NCBI RefSeq assembly: GCF_020005165.1
Contig: NZ_JAHCLT010000003.1
Span: 1 to 64,000, forward strand
Reading direction: 5' to 3'
DNA length: 64,000 bases
From: Kangiella taiwanensis
GTDB taxonomy: Bacteria > Pseudomonadota > Gammaproteobacteria > Enterobacterales > Kangiellaceae
Positions 11,029 through 20,458 of this stretch are shown here, in pieces. Made by a program: the position numbers and the translations under genes. The notes under the pieces are model-generated. The model worked only from the letters and a program-made list of their open reading frames with translations, ran no database searches and was not told the DNA's origin. Numbering within the stretch: position 1 is the first letter of the stretch; each line of letters begins with the position of its first letter.

Positions 11029-11706
11029 ATGCAGGAACATGACAATATTATCCTACCTGATTATAAGGAATATCCAGTGGAAGAAATGACTTCGCGCTCA
11101 AAGATGTTCTATGAGGAGATTAAGCGTCGTCATACGGTAAGAGAGTTCTCAGACAGACCTGTACCTAGAGAAATTATCGAGAATTGCTTAAAAGCCGCTG
11201 GAACTGCGCCTAGCGGTGCCAATCATCAACCATGGTTTTTTAGCGTGATCGGTAGTCCCGAAGCTAAAAAGCAAGTTCGTATTCATGCTGAAAAAGAAGA
11301 GCGAGCTTTTTATGAGGAAAAGAAAGCGGGTGAGGTTTGGCTGGATGCACTAAAACCACTTGGTACAGATTCTCATAAACCCTATTTAGAAACAGCACCT
11401 TGGTTGATTTCAATTTTTGGTCAACGACGTGGTGGTATGCACGCCGGTGAACATAAAAAGAATTATTATGTTCCAGAGTCAGTGGGTATTGCGACGGGCT
11501 TTTTAATCAATGCATTGCATTCCAGTGGTTTGGTAACGTTAACGCATACACCTAAACCTATGGGGTTTTTGAATGAAATTTGTGATCGTCCTAAAACTGA
11601 AAGACCTTATATTCTTTTAGTCACAGGCTATCCAGCTGAAGGTGCGACGATACCAGTACATGCAACCGTTAAGAAACCACTGAATGATATCGCCGAGTTT
11701 ATTTAA
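11029..11706 (+). CDS. nitroreductase-family flavoprotein, iodotyrosine-deiodinase-like
   Basis: A 225-residue FMN-dependent oxidoreductase of the nitroreductase fold. The FMN phosphate-binding segment [14 protein letters not shown] starts near residue 33, followed by [14 protein letters not shown]. This pattern, with a central lid segment (about 85-110, rich in E/K) and the ending TVKKPLNDI, resembles bacterial iodotyrosine deiodinase homologs more than NfsA/NfsB. The true substrate is not predictable; reductive dehalogenation of halotyrosines is the family's known activity. It faces a convergent MarR regulator, with a hairpin shared between them. Confidence 0.82.
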   Translation: MQEHDNIILPDYKEYPVEEMTSRSKMFYEEIKRRHTVREFSDRPVPREIIENCLKAAGTAPSGANHQPWFFSVIGSPEAKKQVRIHAEKEERAFYEEKKAGEVWLDALKPLGTDSHKPYLETAPWLISIFGQRRGGMHAGEHKKNYYVPESVGIATGFLINALHSSGLVTLTHTPKPMGFLNEICDRPKTERPYILLVTGYPAEGATIPVHATVKKPLNDIAEFI

Positions 11707-11722
11707 TGTAGGGTTTATAGTG

Positions 11723-11754
11723 AATGGATTAGATTAACGCTCTAGTCCATTTTA
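11723..11754. terminator. probable bidirectional terminator
   Basis: Eleven-pair hairpin (AATGGATTAGA at 11723-11733 with TCTAGTCCATT at 11741-11751, one G-T pair) between convergent genes, followed by TTTATT on the plus strand. It overlaps the stop codon of the marR-type gene. Confidence 0.55.
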
Positions 11755-12299
11755 TTAAACCATCTGATAATCTCTTTTTGATCGCCTGATAGCTCATGGC
11801 CTGCATCCTGCTCTTTTAGAGCATGTTGAGCTAATAATTCTACCGCTTGTTGTTCAAGTTTTTGTAGGTTCTTGATAAGTGACTGTCGCTGTTTTTCTGT
11901 GAGGAATGAAGCAAACTGTTCATCGCGTCGTTTGAGGCTTTCTGTGACTTGGTCGTATAAGGCCTTTCCTTTTCTTGTTAAATATAAGAGCTTTTCTTTT
12001 TTGTTATTTGGCAAAGAGCGCTTTTCTATGAGCTCTTGATTGAGTAGCGTTTTAACGCCCCGACTGACAGTGTAGCTGTCTAGTTTGGTTTGGAAAGCAA
12101 TTTGAGCTGCTGAGACAGGAGAGTAGGTACCAATGTTAAGTAAGACACGTAATTCTCTTGAACCAAGATCGGTGATTTTCCTAATTTCGATATCCCTCCC
12201 TAGCTGTAAAATGTTACTAATTACCGCAATGCGGTAGGGGAGGTGGTCATCCAGCTCATAAGGTTTGTTGTTTTCAGTATTGCTCGGTGTTGTTGTCAT
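11742..12299 (-). CDS. MarR family transcriptional regulator
   Basis: A 185-residue winged-helix regulator. The HTH is around residues 55-80 (SAAQIAFQTKLDSYTVSRGVKTL, broken here only by the recognition helix), followed by the wing (EKRSLPNNKKEKLLYLTRKG), the typical MarR layout. The N-terminal 20 residues are hydrophilic and dispensable-looking. It probably acts as a dimeric repressor responding to a small ligand. Targets are unknown; the convergent nitroreductase is a neighbour but not a demonstrated target. The 216-nt gap to ltaE may hold its own promoter. Confidence 0.88.
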   Translation of the reverse strand: MTTTPSNTENNKPYELDDHLPYRIAVISNILQLGRDIEIRKITDLGSRELRVLLNIGTYSPVSAAQIAFQTKLDSYTVSRGVKTLLNQELIEKRSLPNNKKEKLLYLTRKGKALYDQVTESLKRRDEQFASFLTEKQRQSLIKNLQKLEQQAVELLAQHALKEQDAGHELSGDQKEIIRWFNKMD

Positions 12300-12515
12300 T
12301 ATCCATTCACTTCTTGTTGTGTGGGGTTCTTCTTAAGCAATTACGTATATTAGTATAGCGCGCAATTATTTATGTTCAAAGTCGCGTGGTTTGAAAGTGA
12401 GCTGTGGTGTCACAAGTATTTTGTTTAGCAACAAATAGTTATGGTGCTTCATCTTAAAACGTTTTTATGCATAATGGCTAGTTCAGGTTCGAACAAGCGA
12501 TAAACACAAGAGGCG

Positions 12516-13532
12516 ATGATGATTGATCTACGAAGCGATACAGTGACTCAACCGACTGAAGCAATGCGTAAAGCAATGGCTAAAGCCGCGGTTGGGGATG
12601 ATGTTTTTCATGATGATCCAACGGTCAATCGCCTAGAAGAAGTTATGGCTGAAATGTCTGGTAAAGCAGATGCTTTGTTCGTTCCTTCGGGAACCATGTC
12701 AAACCTTGTCGGGCTTTTGGCCCACTGCCAGCGAGGAGAAGAGTACATCGTTGGACAAGATTACCATACCTATTTATACGAAGCTGGTGGTGCGCCAGTT
12801 TTAGGTAGTATCGTGCCACAGCCAGTTCCAGTTGAGGCTGATGGTACCTTAGACTTGAATAAGGTTGTAGGAGTAATCAAAAAAGATGATTACCACTTTG
12901 CTCGCACGAAACTGCTGTGTCTGGAAAACACTCATAACGGTAAAGTCATCTCGCTCGACTACATGAAGCAAGCTTACGAGTTTGCGCAATCTAGGGGCTT
13001 AGGCTTACACCTTGATGGCGCTAGAGCTTTTAATGCCACCGTTGCATTAGGCTGTAATTTAAACGACATGGCTCAATATGCTGACTCAGTATCTATTTGC
13101 TTATCAAAGGGGCTTGGAGCTCCCGTTGGATCGGTGTTGTGTGGTGACAAAGATATCATCAAATGGGCACGTCGTTGGCGTAAAATGGTCGGTGGCGGGA
13201 TGCGTCAAGCTGGTGTGCTGGCGGCAGCTGGTATTTATGCGCTGGAACATCATATTGAACGTTTAGCTAAAGATCATGCCAAAGCTAAAATTCTAGCTGA
13301 GCGTTTGTCGCAATTTGAGATGTTGAGTGTGAAGCCTGAGCTTGTCCAAACCAATATGGTGTTTGTTAAAGCTGAGCTAGAAACCGCGCAACAACTGGCT
13401 CAATTCTTAGAATCTAAGGGTATTAGAATCATTGCTGGTGAGACCATGAGGTGGGTCATGCACCTTGATGTGACGAGTGAGCAGTTGGACTACGTGTGCC
13501 AGCAGGTTGAAGCTTTTTTTAGCTCGCTTTAA
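12516..13532 (+). CDS. ltaE: low-specificity L-threonine aldolase
   Basis: A 338-residue PLP enzyme of fold type I that cleaves L-threonine and L-allo-threonine to glycine and acetaldehyde. It starts with the family hallmark [12 protein letters not shown]. The PLP lysine is Lys198 in [14 protein letters not shown], and LHLDGAR (about 165-170) supplies the aspartate that contacts the pyridine nitrogen. Two ATGs are adjacent; AAGAGG at 12508-12513 is better spaced for the second (12519). The 3' end overlaps the convergent fabR gene by 14 nt. Confidence 0.94.
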   Translation: MMIDLRSDTVTQPTEAMRKAMAKAAVGDDVFHDDPTVNRLEEVMAEMSGKADALFVPSGTMSNLVGLLAHCQRGEEYIVGQDYHTYLYEAGGAPVLGSIVPQPVPVEADGTLDLNKVVGVIKKDDYHFARTKLLCLENTHNGKVISLDYMKQAYEFAQSRGLGLHLDGARAFNATVALGCNLNDMAQYADSVSICLSKGLGAPVGSVLCGDKDIIKWARRWRKMVGGGMRQAGVLAAAGIYALEHHIERLAKDHAKAKILAERLSQFEMLSVKPELVQTNMVFVKAELETAQQLAQFLESKGIRIIAGETMRWVMHLDVTSEQLDYVCQQVEAFFSSL

Positions 13533-14154
13533 TGCTAACGTTCAGAGCGTCATCTAGGTGACAAGCCTTGGCTCCAAACGTTAGATAACGTAACTGCATA
13601 ATGGTGCGCTCTTTGAGCGCATCTCTTTTATCAGCTGCTAAATCCAAGGCTTCAGCGCCTGCGTTGAATACTAAAGTAACCAACCCTTCAGCTAGTGTAA
13701 ATGCTTGATCAGGAGTGTAATCCGACTCTTGGGCAAGGTAGTCGCTCAGTTCTTCTTTAAAATGTTGGATTTCGCGAGCCACAGCATCTCGAAAAGCAGG
13801 GGATATTCCCGTTCTTTCACGAAGTAGTAACCTAAAAATGTTAGGGTTCTTCTCAACGAACTCCATAAAAGTATCGACAGAGGTTTGGATGACGCTACCT
13901 TTACGCTCAATGCGGCTTCTAGCTTTACGCATTAAGCTGCGAAGGGTGACGCCTGATTCATCGACAAGAGTTAAACCGAGTGCTTCCATGTCGTCAAAGT
14001 GGCGATAAAAGGAGGTCGGTGCGATGCCAGCTTCACGCGCAACTTCACGCAAACTCATGCTGGAGAAGCTGTGATCCGCGGATAGATGAGCCAAGGCCGC
14101 CTGAATAATGGCTTGCCGAGTTTTCTCTTTCTGTAGTGCGCGAGTGCCTGACAT
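13519..14154 (-). CDS. fabR: HTH-type transcriptional repressor FabR
   Basis: A 211-residue TetR-family regulator of unsaturated fatty acid synthesis. The opening [20 protein letters not shown] and the [23 protein letters not shown] are those of FabR, which senses the ratio of unsaturated to saturated acyl chains. The ATG at 14154 gives the usual FabR N-terminus; an upstream in-frame start would add 15 unusual residues. It is divergent from an acyl-lipid desaturase, and two FabR-type palindromes lie between the genes, one covering its own -35. It should repress both itself and the desaturase. Confidence 0.93.
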   Translation of the reverse strand: MSGTRALQKEKTRQAIIQAALAHLSADHSFSSMSLREVAREAGIAPTSFYRHFDDMEALGLTLVDESGVTLRSLMRKARSRIERKGSVIQTSVDTFMEFVEKNPNIFRLLLRERTGISPAFRDAVAREIQHFKEELSDYLAQESDYTPDQAFTLAEGLVTLVFNAGAEALDLAADKRDALKERTIMQLRYLTFGAKACHLDDALNVSIKAS

Positions 14155-14185
14155 GATGTAGTATTTATAGGTGCAGAGTATGCCT

Positions 14186-14214
14186 AGTATAGAAAACAAT
14201 GGCTTAAGTGTACA
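14186..14214 (-). promoter_or_regulatory. fabR promoter
   Basis: On the minus strand TGTACA (14214-14209) and TATACT (14191-14186) are spaced by 17 bp. The -35 lies inside the FabR operator, implying autorepression. Confidence 0.6.
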
Positions 14215-14224
14215 GCTGTACGCT
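14207..14224. promoter_or_regulatory. FabR operator, fabR-proximal
   Basis: AGTGTACAGCTGTACGCT, an 18-bp palindrome with 8-bp arms and one mismatch. It is nearly identical to the site at 14270 and to the known FabR consensus (AGCGTACA...). It overlaps the -35 of fabR. Confidence 0.85.
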
Positions 14225-14227
14225 GGA

Positions 14228-14256
14228 TTGCAAAAGCTCCGATCTATCGTTATACT
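14228..14256 (+). promoter_or_regulatory. desaturase promoter
   Basis: TTGCAA (14228-14233) and TATACT (14251-14256) are separated by 17 bp. The predicted start is near 14263, just before the second FabR operator. Confidence 0.7.
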
Positions 14257-14269
14257 GTGCTCAGTTTCT

Positions 14270-14287
14270 AGCGTACAAGTGTACGCT
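14270..14287. promoter_or_regulatory. FabR operator, desaturase-proximal
   Basis: AGCGTACAAGTGTACGCT, a perfect palindrome of 8-bp arms around AG. It lies about +7 to +24 from the predicted desaturase transcription start, a position that would block initiation or elongation. It is 63 bp from the other site, six helical turns. Confidence 0.88.
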
Positions 14288-14306
14288 GTAATATAGAGGT
14301 AAGTAA

Positions 14307-15482
14307 ATGTCCGTATCGCAATCGGTATCTAAGCAAAAACCGAATCAGCAACCTTCACAAGAAGGCCGTCCTATTTGGGCGAATATTATTTTCTTTGGTC
14401 TAAGCTTCTTGATCGCAGTCACCGTCGTACCTTGGTATGGGTTCGAGTATGGTTTCCACTGGTCAACATGGCTTTGGGCAACAGGGCTTTGGCTCTTTTC
14501 AAGTACTTCAATTTCAATGGGTTACCATAGACTATGGTCTCACAGAGCGTATGAAGCGAATGGTTTATTACGTGGAATCTTAGCTTTTGGTGGCTGTCTC
14601 GCGTTACAAAACAGTGCATTACACTGGTCTTCTGATCACCGTATTCACCATAAGCATGTTGATCATGATGAGAAAGATCCCTACTCAGCGAGCTTAGGCT
14701 TCTGGCACTCGCATATTGGTTGGATCCTGAAACGTCGCAACGAGACGCGTTATGATGAACAATATGATCGCTGCCCAGACTTGAAGCGTGATCCTATTGT
14801 GATGTTCCAGCACAAATATTACTGGATACTGAGTATCGGGGCTAATGTGATGATCCCTGCGTTACTAGGCCTAGCATACGGCTTATTCTGGGAAATGATG
14901 TTAGTGGCTGGTGTGTTCCGTTTAGTGTGGTCACATCACTTAACCTTCTTCATTAACTCGCTGGCACACATCTGGGGCTCTCGCCCTTACACTGAGGAAA
15001 ACTCAGCTCGCGATAACTTTATCTTAGCAGTGTTAACCGGTGGTGAAGGCTACCATAACTATCACCACAAATTTCAGTACGACTATCGCAATGGCATCAG
15101 CTGGTGGCATTTCGATCCATCAAAGTGGTGGATTAAAGCGTTCAGCTGGTTCGGTATGACAAAGAACCTGAAGGTAGTGCCGAAAGATAAGATCGAGCGT
15201 GCAAAAGCTCAGACTTTATTATTAAAAGCGAAAGAAAAGACGGCCCATTTACCAAATGCAGAAGAAATTATGCAAAAGCTTCATCATGAGTATGATCAGT
15301 TAGTGCTGAATATGACTGAGTTCTACGAGGCAAAGAAAGCTTGGTTGGAGTCTAAAAAAGCTGATATTGCTCATGAGATCGCAGAAGAGAAGAAGCATCT
15401 CATCGAAAACTATGAGCAGTTCAAATTAAAGTTAGAAGAACAAAAACTTAACTGGATGAAACTCGCCAAGCAATATGCTTAA
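14307..15482 (+). CDS. acyl-CoA / acyl-lipid delta-9 fatty acid desaturase
   Basis: A 391-residue integral-membrane di-iron desaturase that should introduce a cis double bond into saturated acyl chains with O2. The three histidine boxes are HRLWSH (74-79), HRIHH (111-115) and HNYHH (about 252-256). Hydrophobic spans lie near residues 25-45, 52-72 and 170-205. The last ~90 residues form a charged, probably coiled-coil tail (lysine and glutamate rich), longer than in many homologs. It is divergent from fabR with a FabR operator just downstream of its promoter, so membrane fluidity control by FabR is the likely logic. Confidence 0.93.
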   Translation: MSVSQSVSKQKPNQQPSQEGRPIWANIIFFGLSFLIAVTVVPWYGFEYGFHWSTWLWATGLWLFSSTSISMGYHRLWSHRAYEANGLLRGILAFGGCLALQNSALHWSSDHRIHHKHVDHDEKDPYSASLGFWHSHIGWILKRRNETRYDEQYDRCPDLKRDPIVMFQHKYYWILSIGANVMIPALLGLAYGLFWEMMLVAGVFRLVWSHHLTFFINSLAHIWGSRPYTEENSARDNFILAVLTGGEGYHNYHHKFQYDYRNGISWWHFDPSKWWIKAFSWFGMTKNLKVVPKDKIERAKAQTLLLKAKEKTAHLPNAEEIMQKLHHEYDQLVLNMTEFYEAKKAWLESKKADIAHEIAEEKKHLIENYEQFKLKLEEQKLNWMKLAKQYA

Positions 15483-15504
15483 TTGTTAGTTTTATTTAAG
15501 TCAC

Positions 15505-15536
15505 AAAAAAGCCCAGCGTTTGCTGGGCTTTTTTTG
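15505..15536. terminator. bidirectional intrinsic terminator
   Basis: A perfect 9-bp stem AAGCCCAGC / GCTGGGCTT (15509-15517 with 15522-15530), with A residues before and T residues after. It serves the desaturase and the convergent trxB. Confidence 0.9.
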
Positions 15537-15556
15537 TATTGATAGCTTGAGAAACT

Positions 15557-16510
<954 letters not shown>

Positions 16511-16735
16511 TTATCTCCGAAGTTCTTTAGTAATTCTAACAATTTGGGCTAAATTGTAGGTATTTGTTAACAATAAATAAACCTTTAATTCATTACCTTA
16601 TTCTATGGAGTCATAGACAATGGAGTTCAAGGGCAGTTTAAAAGGGTCACCTAGATTGTAAATTAATGCATATTTGCATTGCTCTTGATGCAAATTGTAG
16701 TTATTCTAAATCTACATCAGATATTTGTATGAATT

Positions 16736-16915
16736 ATGAACACAGACACTTTTGAAAACGGCCTAGAGCAGGATAAAGACATCGATAAAGTGATTCAGCA
16801 GGTCGCTAACGATGCTTCATTGTACGGTTTAGATGCTGAAAAAGTTAAAGAGATTTGGCTAGACGCTTTACTTCGCCAAGTCGCGGATAACGAGTTAGAA
16901 CGACAAGCTCATTAA
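16736..16915 (+). CDS. small hypothetical protein (59 residues)
   Basis: An intact 60-codon frame opening with ATG and encoding an acidic, helical peptide (starts MNTDTFENG, ends ERQAH). Codon use resembles neighbouring genes, and the amphipathic second half (EKVKEIWLDALLRQVAD) looks like a real helix. No convincing Shine-Dalgarno sequence precedes it. I do not recognise the family. It lies between trxB and a DUF1801 gene that are both on the other strand, so it would need its own promoter. Confidence 0.45.
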   Translation: MNTDTFENGLEQDKDIDKVIQQVANDASLYGLDAEKVKEIWLDALLRQVADNELERQAH

Positions 16916-16933
16916 GGCACTAAACCTTGGTTT

Positions 16934-17362
16934 CTAGCATCCTGATTGGTGCTCTGCAGTATACTCTGCTGAGCTCTTAATAATCTCTTCCAGTACTTCA
17001 GTATCAACATCTGATAACTTATTGATATATAAGCAAGCTTTGCTCGTTTTATGCTTTCCAAGCCGTTCTAGCAACTCTGGATGTTGATTGATTCCAGCCA
17101 TTACGTATAACGTGAGATTTTGCTTTCTAGGAGAAAAGCCAACCAGAAAAATATCACCCTCGTGCCCACTAGCATATTTATAGTGAAACTCTCCAAATCC
17201 AATCATACTATCGCCCCACATTTTAGGCTCTAAGCCAGTTTGCGCCTTCATCATTTCTAGAATAGCGAAGCTGTCAGCACGCTTTTGTTCGTTCTCCACT
17301 TTGTTTAAGAACTCTGTAACAGACTTGCCCGTCGGTTTTGTTTTGTTTTCCGTTTTAGCCAT
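16934..17362 (-). CDS. DUF1801 domain-containing protein
   Basis: A 142-residue protein of the DUF1801 family. The WGDSMIGFGEFHYKYASG segment (about 49-66) and the KHKTSKACLYINKLSDVD segment (about 103-120) are the conserved parts. The family is small, cytosolic and of unknown function. It begins 3 nt after the DsbA-family gene ends, so the two are co-transcribed. Confidence 0.82.
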   Translation of the reverse strand: MAKTENKTKPTGKSVTEFLNKVENEQKRADSFAILEMMKAQTGLEPKMWGDSMIGFGEFHYKYASGHEGDIFLVGFSPRKQNLTLYVMAGINQHPELLERLGKHKTSKACLYINKLSDVDTEVLEEIIKSSAEYTAEHQSGC

Positions 17363-17365
17363 AAC

Positions 17366-18001
17366 TTACTGAAGCTTTTCTTTTAAGGTATTTTTTATCA
17401 TAGCAAACATCGTTTCATCACGCTTGTAATCTATCGCTATAGGAATAAGCTCAGAATCCAAGGCTAGAACTAAAGAGGGAAAACCGTTTGCTGATAATGT
17501 CCTATACTGCCCAATTTGCTCCATAAGTAATTGCTCGGTCTCTGGTGAGCGTAAGTCTTGTGCGAATTGCTCTTTTTTAAGTTCTAGTTCACTGGCTAAT
17601 TGCTCAAGCGTAGCGGTATCAGAAGGATTCATAGCGCGGAGATAATAGGCTTCCTGGATTGCCCTAATCATGTGTTTTTCATGATTTTGCTTTGCCGCTG
17701 CAATAACCGCGCGACAAGCAGGGTAGGTTGAACGTCTAGGCTGACATTGATCCCAGAAATCGTAATTAAACTGAGTCCCTAGTAAGCTTTCAATTCTACG
17801 CCAATAGCCTTGTAGTGTGTTTTGCATTTCCTCGGGCATTGGCTGATCATTGTCAGGTGCTAATCCTCCGAGAACGTACTCAATCGAAAGTTGATCTCCA
17901 AGTTCATCGTACAGACGGCTCTGAAGTTGGGTCCAAGTTGGTGCAAAACCCCAGCACCAGCTACACATAGGATCATGAAAATAAAAGAGTTTTACAGACA
18001 T
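17366..18001 (-). CDS. DsbA family thioredoxin-fold protein
   Basis: A 211-residue protein with a thioredoxin fold interrupted by a helical insertion. The redox motif CSWCW (Cys13, Cys16) sits right after the first strand (KLFYFHDPM), and a cis-Pro segment occurs late (NGFPSLVLA, around 170). No signal peptide is present, so it is probably a cytosolic relative of DsbA/FrnE that reduces or isomerises disulfides. It is first in a two-gene operon with the DUF1801 gene. Confidence 0.85.
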   Translation of the reverse strand: MSVKLFYFHDPMCSWCWGFAPTWTQLQSRLYDELGDQLSIEYVLGGLAPDNDQPMPEEMQNTLQGYWRRIESLLGTQFNYDFWDQCQPRRSTYPACRAVIAAAKQNHEKHMIRAIQEAYYLRAMNPSDTATLEQLASELELKKEQFAQDLRSPETEQLLMEQIGQYRTLSANGFPSLVLALDSELIPIAIDYKRDETMFAMIKNTLKEKLQ

Positions 18002-18287
18002 ATGAAAAGCGTGACAGTTACATGAATGTACAAAATAATACTTTACTTCCCCTGTGTATATAGTATTCTACTCACGCTGGTTAAAATAACAGCTAACACG
18101 AAAGATACATATGTTCGATGCTACACCCAAGTGATGAAAAGTACCAACTTTGAACACTTACTGTCGTACCACCGCTATTTGTTATCTAAGTTAATGCCGT
18201 TTTTATCTCAGTAACACCCGCGTTAACGTCCATAGGGGACAAAGAACGCAAACATTAATTTTAAGCAATTAGCTTTGGAGAAATAAG
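18002..18287 (+). other. intergenic region with long cold-shock gene leader
   Basis: No convincing gene is seen in these 286 bases. The stretch from about 18200 to 18287 is the probable long 5' untranslated leader of the cold-shock gene. A GGAG ribosome site lies at 18275-18278. Confidence 0.4.
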
Positions 18288-18494
18288 ATGTCAAAAGTAA
18301 CTGGTACAGTTAAGTGGTTCAACGAGTCTAAAGGTTTTGGTTTCATCGAACAGCAAGCTGGCGAAGACGTATTCGTACACTTCCGCGCTATTCAAGGTGA
18401 CGGTTTCAAAACTTTAGCAGAAGGCCAACAGGTTGAGTTCGAAATCGAGCAAGGCCCAAAAGGCGCTCAAGCTGCTAACGTTACTAAAGTATAA
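18288..18494 (+). CDS. cold-shock protein, CspA family
   Basis: A 68-residue single cold-shock domain that binds single-stranded RNA and DNA. Both nucleic-acid-binding motifs are intact: KGFGFI (RNP1, about 16-21) and VFVHF (RNP2, about 28-32). It probably acts as an RNA chaperone. The distance from the upstream gene is consistent with the long regulatory leader of cold-inducible csp genes. Which paralog (CspA, C, D or E) it corresponds to cannot be decided from the sequence. Confidence 0.93.
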   Translation: MSKVTGTVKWFNESKGFGFIEQQAGEDVFVHFRAIQGDGFKTLAEGQQVEFEIEQGPKGAQAANVTKV

Positions 18495-18514
18495 TTGATA
18501 CTTTAAACGTTTCA

Positions 18515-18548
18515 AAAAAAAATGCCGCTCAATTGAGCGGCTTTTTTA
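18515..18548. terminator. bidirectional intrinsic terminator
   Basis: Perfect palindrome GCCGCTCAATTGAGCGGC (18524-18541) flanked by nine A residues and by T residues. It separates the cold-shock gene from the convergent ald. Confidence 0.92.
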
Positions 18549-18562
18549 TTGGTTGATACTTT

Positions 18563-19696
18563 TTACAGGGTATCGTAACTGATTTCTAACGCATCTTTCG
18601 GATCAACGTACTCAAAGCCTAGGTTCTCTGCTACTGATTTTTCAGTAACTTTCCCTTTGTAGACATTCAGACCATTCAACAAGTGCGGATCACGAGCTAG
18701 CGCTTCGTGGTAGCCTTTATTCGCGATGGTGATAATGTATGGCAGGGTTACGTTATTCAATGCGAAGGTTGATGTGCGCGGTACAGCGCCAGGCATGTTG
18801 GCAACACAATAGTGAACAACATCATGCATGATATAAGTAGGCTCTGCGTGAGTTGTTGCCTTAGAGGTTGCGAAACAACCGCCTTGGTCAATAGCTACGT
18901 CCACTAATACAGAGCCAGGTTTCATGTTTTTGACCATGTCTTCTGTAACCAGCTTTGGAGCTGCTGCACCTGGAATTAATACGCCGCCGATAACCAAATC
19001 TGCTGTAGTTACTTCTTGCTCAAGCGATTCTTGGCTTGAGAATACCGTTTCAACGCGAGAACCAAATTCTGCTGTGACACGACGTAGGGCGTCAACGTTG
19101 CGATCGAGAACAACGACTCGAGCGCCAAGACCAACGGCCATGCGGATAGCGTTACTACCAACAACACCAGCCCCAATAACAACACACTTAGCTGGAGATA
19201 CGCCCGGAACACCGCCTAATAGCATACCTAGACCACCGCGAGACTTCTCAAGGCATTGAGCGCCTGCTTGGATAGACATACGGCCAGCAACTTCAGACAT
19301 CGGTGCTAATAGTGGTAAACCACCTGTACGGCCAGTAACTGTTTCATACGCAATACAAATAGCGCCTGAATCAACCAAATCTTGAGTTTGTGGCATATCT
19401 GGAGCAAGGTGCAGGTATGTAAATAGAATTTGGTCTTTACGTAAACGTTTACGCTCTTCAGCCAAAGGTTCTTTGACCTTGACGATCATTTCAGCTTTCG
19501 CGAATACCTCTTCTGCAGTATCCACAACAGTAGCGCCAGCTGCGACATAATCGTCGTCAGTAAAGCCGATGCCAGCACCAGCATTAGTCTCGACGATAAC
19601 CTCGTGACCATGCGCGATAACTTCACGAACACTGCCCGGTACCATACCTGCGCGGTACTCGTGATTTTTGATTTCTTTAGGTACACCGATCAACAT
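18563..19696 (-). CDS. ald: alanine dehydrogenase
   Basis: A 377-residue NAD-dependent enzyme that interconverts L-alanine with pyruvate and ammonia. Catalytic residues are present: Lys75 in VKVKEP and His96 in YLHLAPD. The Rossmann motif GAGVVGSNA follows near 174. Length is normal for the family. It is divergent from an lrp gene across a 150-bp AT-rich gap. Lrp-type control of alanine dehydrogenase is common, so Lrp is the likely regulator. It fits a metabolism built on amino acids. Confidence 0.96.
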   Translation of the reverse strand: MLIGVPKEIKNHEYRAGMVPGSVREVIAHGHEVIVETNAGAGIGFTDDDYVAAGATVVDTAEEVFAKAEMIVKVKEPLAEERKRLRKDQILFTYLHLAPDMPQTQDLVDSGAICIAYETVTGRTGGLPLLAPMSEVAGRMSIQAGAQCLEKSRGGLGMLLGGVPGVSPAKCVVIGAGVVGSNAIRMAVGLGARVVVLDRNVDALRRVTAEFGSRVETVFSSQESLEQEVTTADLVIGGVLIPGAAAPKLVTEDMVKNMKPGSVLVDVAIDQGGCFATSKATTHAEPTYIMHDVVHYCVANMPGAVPRTSTFALNNVTLPYIITIANKGYHEALARDPHLLNGLNVYKGKVTEKSVAENLGFEYVDPKDALEISYDTL

Positions 19697-19846
19697 AATA
19701 TTGCTCCAAATTGACGGTTGAATTAAGCCCTTTGAGGGGTAGTAAAAATCGCTATTATAATGCTGTTTATCCAGTTTTATTTGCTAATGTTTGGCTTTTT
19801 GTAGTATAAATATCTGTATTAGTTAAAAAAACAGTGTTTTTATTCT

Positions 19847-20350
19847 GTGAAAGTTAAAAGTTCAAACAAGCAAATTCTTGACCGTATTGACCGCCGAATT
19901 CTTCGTGAATTACAGGCTAATGGTCGGATCTCTAATGTAGAGTTGGCTAAATTGGTTGGCTTAAGTGCAACGCCTTGTTTGGAGCGTGTGAAAAGGCTTG
20001 AGCAGGATGGTTTTATTGAAGGTTATTCGGCGAAATTAAATCCAAAGAAACTGTCAGCATCATTGCTGGTATTTGCTGAAATTAGATTGATGCACACTTC
20101 GCCACACATGTTTACTGAGTTCAATAATGCGGTGGCCAATATTCCAGAAATATTAGAGTGCCATTTGGTGTCTGGCGATTTCGACTATTTGGTTAAAGCG
20201 CGCGTTGGGGACATGCAGGCATATCGTAAATTGTTGGGCGAAACCTTGTTGAAGTTGCCGGGTGTCAGGGCTTCACGCTCATATATGGTGATGGAAGAGG
20301 TCAAAGAAACCAGTTTGTTGCCAATTTCTGACCAAAAATCAAATGATTAA
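19847..20350 (+). CDS. lrp: leucine-responsive regulatory protein
   Basis: A 167-residue Lrp/AsnC regulator: N-terminal HTH (DRIDRRILRELQANGRISNVELA then LVGLSATPCLERVKRL) and a C-terminal RAM ligand-binding domain with the ECHLVSGDFDYL segment. Similarity to E. coli Lrp is very high along the whole length, and it sits just upstream of ftsK as in enterobacteria, so it is the global Lrp rather than a local AsnC type. A GTG start is used. It is divergent from ald, a likely target. Confidence 0.92.
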   Translation: MKVKSSNKQILDRIDRRILRELQANGRISNVELAKLVGLSATPCLERVKRLEQDGFIEGYSAKLNPKKLSASLLVFAEIRLMHTSPHMFTEFNNAVANIPEILECHLVSGDFDYLVKARVGDMQAYRKLLGETLLKLPGVRASRSYMVMEEVKETSLLPISDQKSND

Positions 20351-20458
20351 TGTCAACTTTATGCGCAATTATGCTTCGTTAGCGTTTTTGCATTATGGTG
20401 CTTGAGATAGCTGTAACTTCGATTAGAATGGGTAGTAGGTAGCGATTAGGATAATATT

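Noticed and set aside
18026-18214. Open frame of 62 codons upstream of the cold-shock gene
   Set aside because: Poor codon use, no ribosome site, and it lies where the long leader and promoter of the cold-shock gene are expected.
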